Source of the DNA: an uncultured Oscillospiraceae bacterium | GTDB taxonomy: Bacteria > Bacillota > Clostridia > Oscillospirales > Oscillospiraceae | NCBI GenBank assembly: GCA_900764755.1 | Contig: CAAFPE010000071.1 | Span: forward strand, 1 to 9,088 | Reading direction: 5' to 3' | DNA length: 9,088 nt | In this document: in pieces, positions 5,950 to 9,088 of the stretch | Position numbering within the stretch: the first letter of the stretch is position 1 | How the letters are laid out: each line of letters starts with the position of its first letter | Translations under genes and position numbers: made by a program | The notes under the pieces: model-generated | Seen by the model: only the letters and a program-made list of their open reading frames with translations | Database searches by the model: none | What the model was told of the DNA's origin: nothing

Positions 5950-6267
5950 ATGCTGGAAGAATTGATTGGACTGATCCTGCCCCCCATTATTTCCATCTGT
6001 GAGCTGATGGGCATTTTTGTAGTGTCTCTCTCCGCCCTCCAGGCGTTTTGGAACTACTGTAAGGGTCTGGTCACCCATGTGCCTCTGGACGTGAAGTTCG
6101 ATCTGGCCAACGGCCTGGCCACCAGCCTGGAGTTTAAAATGGCGGCGGAGATCCTGAAAACGGTCCTGGTGCGGGACCTGAATGAGCTGGTGGTGCTGGG
6201 GGCGGTGGTCCTGCTGCGGGCCCTGCTTTCCCTGCTGATCCACTTTGAAATGAAGTCCCACCGCTGA
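5950..6267 (+). CDS. DUF1622-type small membrane protein
   Basis: This 105-residue protein has two hydrophobic segments, at about 5-30 and 77-97. Between them is a conserved-looking middle, LANGLATSLEFKMAAEILKTVL (52-73, quoted in parts: LANGLATSLEF then KMAAEILKTVL), followed by DLNELVVLGAVVLLRALLS. A length near 105, LEF...AAEIL..V, and a second helix with an Arg before LLS are the pattern I associate with DUF1622 (PF07784). The function of that family is not known. The frame opens at 5896 overlapping pyrD, but AGGAGG 8 nt before ATG 5950 fixes the start. It begins 41 nt after pyrD and ends 23 nt before the phosphatase gene, so it is probably the same transcript. A pyrimidine link is unproven. 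Confidence 0.7.
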   Translation: MLEELIGLILPPIISICELMGIFVVSLSALQAFWNYCKGLVTHVPLDVKFDLANGLATSLEFKMAAEILKTVLVRDLNELVVLGAVVLLRALLSLLIHFEMKSHR

Positions 6268-6290
6268 CCGAAGGAGGAATACAAGACCCT

Positions 6291-7442
6291 ATGACAACCA
6301 TCTATCTGATCCGCCACGCGGAGGCGGAGGGAAATCTCTACCGCCGGATCCACGGCTGGTATGACGCTCTGGTCACAGAGGACGGCTGGAAGCAGATCCA
6401 GGCACTGGAGGCGCGATTTGCCGGCGTGCCAGTGGATGCGGTCTGGTCCAGCGACCTGTACCGCACCTGCGCCACCGCCCGGGCGGTTTATGTACCCAAG
6501 GGGCTGGAACTGCACACAGACCCAGATCTGCGGGAGATCCACATGGGCCGCTGGGAGGATCTCCCCTGGGGGCTGGTGCGCCAAACGGAGGGGGAGCGGC
6601 TTACCCAGTTTAACCACAGCGACCCCGCGTGGGTCGCTCCCGGCGGCGAGAGCCTGGGGGATGTAGGGGGACGGGCGGAGCGCGCCATCCGGCGCATCGC
6701 CGGGGAGTACCCCGACCAGACGGTGGCTGTGTTCAGCCACGGTACTGCCATCCGCCAGTTCCTGGCCAATGTGAAGGGGGTCCCGCCGGAGGAGTGGCAC
6801 GACCTGCCCCACGCGGACAACACCTCTGTGACCTGCCTGGCCTGGGACGGCGAGACCTTCCATGTAATATTCGAGGGGGACAACTCTCACCTGGATGACT
6901 CCATCTCCACCCTGGCGCGGCAGACCTGGTGGCGGAAGGGGGCGCAGAAGAAGGAGGATGTGAACCTGTGGTATCGTCCTCTGGATCCCGTATCGGAGCG
7001 GGACTTCTATCTGGATGCCCGCCGGGATGCCTGGATCTCCACCTATGGGGCGGACCTGTCTTTTGACGGTCCCGCGTTTTGGGAGGGGGCGGAACGGGCG
7101 CTGGCCCAGGATCCTATGGCGCTGGTTGTGGCCATGGCGGGGCAGGAGCCTGCTGGGCTGCTCCAGCTGGACCCCCAGCGGGACCAGGAGGAGGGGGTGG
7201 GCTTCCTCTCCCTGTACTACATGACGCCTGCGTTCCGGTTCCGGGGGCTGGGCGTGCAGCTGCTGGGCCAGGCGGTCTCCTTTTACCGGGGGCTGGGCCG
7301 GACGTCCCTGCGCCTGCGGTGCGCCCCCGACGGCGCCGCCCGGCAGTTTTATGAGAAGCACGGCTTCCTCAAGACGGCAGAGGGGCAGATCGGGCCCCAC
7401 TCCCTGGACGTGCTGGAGAAGTACATCGGCTATGGCCGCTGA
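6291..7442 (+). CDS. Histidine phosphatase - GNAT acetyltransferase fusion
   Basis: This 383-residue protein has two domains. Residues 1-200 are a histidine phosphatase (phosphoglycerate mutase-like). The catalytic LIRHAEAEGN has His9 and Arg8, Arg58 sits in SSDLYRT, the likely acid Glu82 in LREIHMGRWED, and the second histidine His150 in VFSHGTAIR. All core residues are present, so it should be active; the substrate is not evident. After a Trp/Lys-rich linker (about 201-228), residues 229-383 form a GNAT fold. The acetyl-CoA loop is RFRGLGVQLL (316-325), preceded by the LSLYYMTPAF strand, and followed by the YEKHGF motif (354-359). The two domains are in one frame with no internal start signal seen. 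GGAGG lies 13 nt before the ATG, rather far, but RHAE begins at residue 8, so no other start fits. It is probably the last gene of the pyr transcript, ending before the hairpin at 7451. Confidence 0.9.
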   Translation: MTTIYLIRHAEAEGNLYRRIHGWYDALVTEDGWKQIQALEARFAGVPVDAVWSSDLYRTCATARAVYVPKGLELHTDPDLREIHMGRWEDLPWGLVRQTEGERLTQFNHSDPAWVAPGGESLGDVGGRAERAIRRIAGEYPDQTVAVFSHGTAIRQFLANVKGVPPEEWHDLPHADNTSVTCLAWDGETFHVIFEGDNSHLDDSISTLARQTWWRKGAQKKEDVNLWYRPLDPVSERDFYLDARRDAWISTYGADLSFDGPAFWEGAERALAQDPMALVVAMAGQEPAGLLQLDPQRDQEEGVGFLSLYYMTPAFRFRGLGVQLLGQAVSFYRGLGRTSLRLRCAPDGAARQFYEKHGFLKTAEGQIGPHSLDVLEKYIGYGR

Positions 7443-7450
7443 CTGCGGCA

Positions 7451-7485
7451 AGAATATCCCGCCCCTCCGGGGGGCGGGATATTCT
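7451..7485 (+). terminator. 15-bp perfect hairpin after the phosphatase-GNAT gene
   Basis: The 15 bases 7451-7465 pair without mismatch with 7471-7485 around a 5-nt loop (TCCGG). The stem has an AT-rich base and a GC-rich top. It starts 9 nt after the stop codon. No T-run follows on plus, nor on minus, so this would be a terminator without U-tract or a 3'-protecting hairpin. The position at the end of the operon favours one of these. Confidence 0.55.
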
Positions 7486-7488
7486 GAG

Positions 7489-7636
7489 GATACGTCGGGA
7501 AATCCTGTTGAAGAGCCCAAACTTTGGGTAAGATGCAGAGAGAAGCCCGCTTGTTCTCCGGCCCCTGCTCCGCCGGAGCGGGGACGCGGAACGTCAGGAA
7601 AACCAGAGGCCCGCAATCCGACGGGTCGATTTTTTG
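7489..7636 (+). ncRNA. Candidate structured RNA or murC leader
   Basis: No gene fits here. GATACGTCGGG (7489-7499) can pair with TCCGACGGGTC (7617-7627), with one mismatch and two wobbles, and a TTTTTT run (7630-7635) follows. Inside, CCCC-T-GCTCC (7562-7571) pairs with GGAGC-GGGG (7575-7583), extended by GTTC/GAAC (7553-7556 with 7589-7592). A small CCCAA/TTGGG hairpin (7516-7528) sits in the open middle. A closed base, large bubble, apical helix and U-tract resemble 6S RNA, but I recognise no conserved 6S sequence and find no clear promoter. It could equally be a murC leader. Confidence 0.3.
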
Positions 7637-7645
7637 ATCGAGGTG
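7626..7645 (+). promoter_or_regulatory. murC ribosome site partly held in a small hairpin
   Basis: GAGGTG (7640-7645) lies 7 nt before the murC ATG. TCGAT (7626-7630) can pair with ATCGA (7637-7641) around a TTTTTG loop, covering the first two bases of the site. The same T-run is the U-tract of the candidate RNA just upstream. Confidence 0.4.
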
Positions 7646-7652
7646 TGTCTGT

Positions 7653-9023
7653 ATGAAGCCCGACATTCATTCTTATATCCGACCCGGCGCCCACGCCCAT
7701 CTGGTGGGGATCGGCGGTGTGTCCATGTCCCCACTGGCTGAGGTGCTCCACAATGCGGGAGTGGTCATCAGCGGCTCCGACCTCCATGAGAGCGCCTCGG
7801 TGTCCCATCTGAGGGCGCTGGGGATCCCTGTGGTCATCGGACACCGTGGGGAGAGCATCCGGGGGGCGGGCTGCGTCATCCGCACTGCCGCCGTCCACGA
7901 TGATAACCCGGAGATCGCCGCCGCCCGTGCCGCCGGGATCCCGGTCTTTGAGCGGGCGGAGGCCTGGGGGGCCATCATGCGCCGCTATGAGCACGCACTG
8001 TGTGTGGCCGGCACCCACGGCAAGACCACCACTACCTCCATGTGCACCCACATTTTCCTGGCTGCCCAGCGGGACCCCACGGTGATGATCGGCGGGACGC
8101 TGCCCGCCCTGGGCGCGGGGCACCGGGTGGGACAGGGGGACACCATTATTCTGGAGTCCTGCGAGTACTGCAACTCCTTCCTCTCCTTCTTTCCCACCGT
8201 GGCGGTGATCCTCAATGTGGATGCCGACCACCTGGACTTCTTCAAGGACCTGGAGGATGTAAAGCACTCCTTCCGCCGCTTTGCGGAGCTGGTCCCTCAG
8301 GAGGGCTGCGTGGTGGCGGATGGCGACGACGCCAACACCGTGGATGCCCTGCGGGATCTGGAGCGGCCCATGCTCACCTTCGGCCTGGAGCAGGGGGACA
8401 TCCACTGCGAGGGACTGACCTGGGAGGGTGGGTTCCCCTCCTTTGACCTGATCGTCCGGGGGGAGAAGCTGGGGCGCATCGAGCTCAGTGTCCCCGGCGT
8501 CCACAATGTACGCAACGCTCTGGCCGCCGCCGGTGCTGCCCTCCAGCTTGGGGTGCCCTTCTCCGCCATCCGGGACGGCCTTCGGGACTTCCATGGGGCG
8601 GGCCGCCGGTTTGAGCACAAGGGGGAGTTCCACGGCGCGGCGGTGTACGACGACTACGCGCATCACCCCGGCGAACTGCAGGCCCTGCTGACCACGGCCC
8701 GGAGCCTGGGATACCGGCGGGTGATCTGTGCCTTCCAGCCCCACACCTACACCCGGACGAAGGAGTTGTTTGACCAATTCGTCCAGGTGCTCCAGCTGCC
8801 GGACAAGGTGCTGTTGGCGGAGATCTTCGCCGCCCGGGAGACGAACACCCTGGGGATCTCCTCCCGGGATCTGGCCCAGCGCATCCCCGGCGCGGAGTTC
8901 TGTCCCACCCTGGAGGAGGTCGCCCAGCGGCTGGCTCAGCTGGCACAGCCGGGGGATCTGATCCTGACTGTGGGCGCGGGGGACATCTATCTGGCGGGGG
9001 AGCGTCTGCTGGCGGAGCAGTGA
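7653..9023 (+). CDS. murC: UDP-N-acetylmuramate--L-alanine ligase
   Basis: MurC adds L-alanine to UDP-MurNAc with ATP, the first amino-acid step of peptidoglycan precursor synthesis in the cytoplasm. The 456 residues carry all three Mur domains. The N-terminal UDP-binding Rossmann domain has GIGGVSMSPLAE (19-30) and SGSD (40-43). The central ATPase has the P-loop GTHGKTTTTS (120-129; Lys124) and VDADHLDFF (189-197; His193). The C-terminal domain has YDDYAHHPGEL (332-342) and FQPHTYTRT (361-369). The ESCEYCNSFLSFFP stretch (168-181) is the form I associate with clostridial MurC. ATG 7653 is supported by GAGGTG at 7640. It lies 210 nt after the upstream gene, behind a terminator-like hairpin, so it is probably a separate unit. 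The gene is complete. Confidence 0.95.
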   Translation: MKPDIHSYIRPGAHAHLVGIGGVSMSPLAEVLHNAGVVISGSDLHESASVSHLRALGIPVVIGHRGESIRGAGCVIRTAAVHDDNPEIAAARAAGIPVFERAEAWGAIMRRYEHALCVAGTHGKTTTTSMCTHIFLAAQRDPTVMIGGTLPALGAGHRVGQGDTIILESCEYCNSFLSFFPTVAVILNVDADHLDFFKDLEDVKHSFRRFAELVPQEGCVVADGDDANTVDALRDLERPMLTFGLEQGDIHCEGLTWEGGFPSFDLIVRGEKLGRIELSVPGVHNVRNALAAAGAALQLGVPFSAIRDGLRDFHGAGRRFEHKGEFHGAAVYDDYAHHPGELQALLTTARSLGYRRVICAFQPHTYTRTKELFDQFVQVLQLPDKVLLAEIFAARETNTLGISSRDLAQRIPGAEFCPTLEEVAQRLAQLAQPGDLILTVGAGDIYLAGERLLAEQ

Positions 9024-9054
9024 GGCGCAGACTGCCGCTGACCCAATGAGAGCG

Positions 9055-9073
9055 AAAACGCCGCCGGCGCGTT
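9055..9073 (+). terminator. Terminator-like hairpin after murC, cut by the contig end
   Basis: AACGC (9057-9061) pairs with GCGTT (9069-9073) around CGCCGGC, preceded by AA (9055-9056). It lies 31 nt past the murC stop. A terminator would continue with T's, but true sequence ends at 9074 and adapter begins, so the T-tract cannot be seen. Confidence 0.4.
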
Positions 9074-9074
9074 C

Positions 9075-9088
9075 AGATCGGAAGAGCG
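9075..9088 (+). other. Illumina adapter remnant (not genomic)
   Basis: The last 14 bases, AGATCGGAAGAGCG, are identical to the start of the standard Illumina TruSeq adapter. This is untrimmed read-through, so genomic sequence stops at about 9074. Confidence 0.95.

Noticed and set aside
7508..7534. murC promoter TTGAAG / TAAGAT
   Set aside because: The spacing is only 15 bp with four of six matches in each box, too weak to call in a segment that folds as RNA.
7430..7666. 78-codon open frame on the minus strand over the murC upstream region
   Set aside because: It spans the perfect hairpin and the candidate RNA, has no ribosome site and shows no domain. The structure explains the sequence better.
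6054..8777. 907-codon open frame on the minus strand
   Set aside because: It lies antisense to three well-identified genes and across the structured non-coding segment. It is Gly/Pro/His-rich with no motif. GC-rich codon use rarely makes antisense stops, so long shadow frames are expected.

Overview
This 9.1 kb contig is GC-rich chromosomal DNA. It most likely comes from an anaerobic Firmicute of the Clostridia (Oscillospiraceae/Flavonifractor-like). That guess rests on the strong AAAGGAGG ribosome sites, the Gram-positive PyrK/PyrD (class 1B) dihydroorotate dehydrogenase pair, the clostridial form of MurC and the high GC. It is an inference from protein and codon style, not a database match. 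Both contig ends are suspect: the right end is 14 nt of Illumina adapter, and the left end is a poly-A/poly-G/poly-C stretch.

Layout. Positions 1-1162 are transcribed leftwards: a small secreted protein of unknown function (86-706, GTG start, own promoter) and a 60-residue Gly/Ala-rich protein (980-1162). Non-coding DNA with several inverted repeats lies between them. From about 1277 everything runs rightwards. A clear promoter and an 86-nt structured leader precede pyrC (1398), pyrF, a double zinc-ribbon protein, pyrK and pyrD. These are followed by a DUF1622-type membrane protein (5950-6267) and a histidine phosphatase fused to a GNAT acetyltransferase (6291-7442). A 15-bp perfect hairpin then marks a probable operon boundary. 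Next come about 165 bp of non-coding, structured sequence and murC (7653-9023), followed by a truncated terminator-like hairpin.

How the genes work together. PyrC makes dihydroorotate. The PyrD-PyrK complex oxidises it to orotate with NAD+. After PyrE (not in this window), PyrF decarboxylates OMP to UMP. Carbamoyl-phosphate synthase, PyrB and PyrE are absent, so the pathway is split. No PyrR gene or recognisable PyrR-binding loop is seen. The pyrC leader can instead fold into a terminator-like structure just before the ribosome site. MurC is the first Mur ligase of peptidoglycan synthesis and appears to be a separate transcription unit.

I see no mobile element, CRISPR array, tRNA, rRNA or defence system. 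The items most worth a second look are the phosphatase-GNAT fusion, the zinc-ribbon gene inside the pyr operon, the pyrC leader, and the structured non-coding segment before murC.
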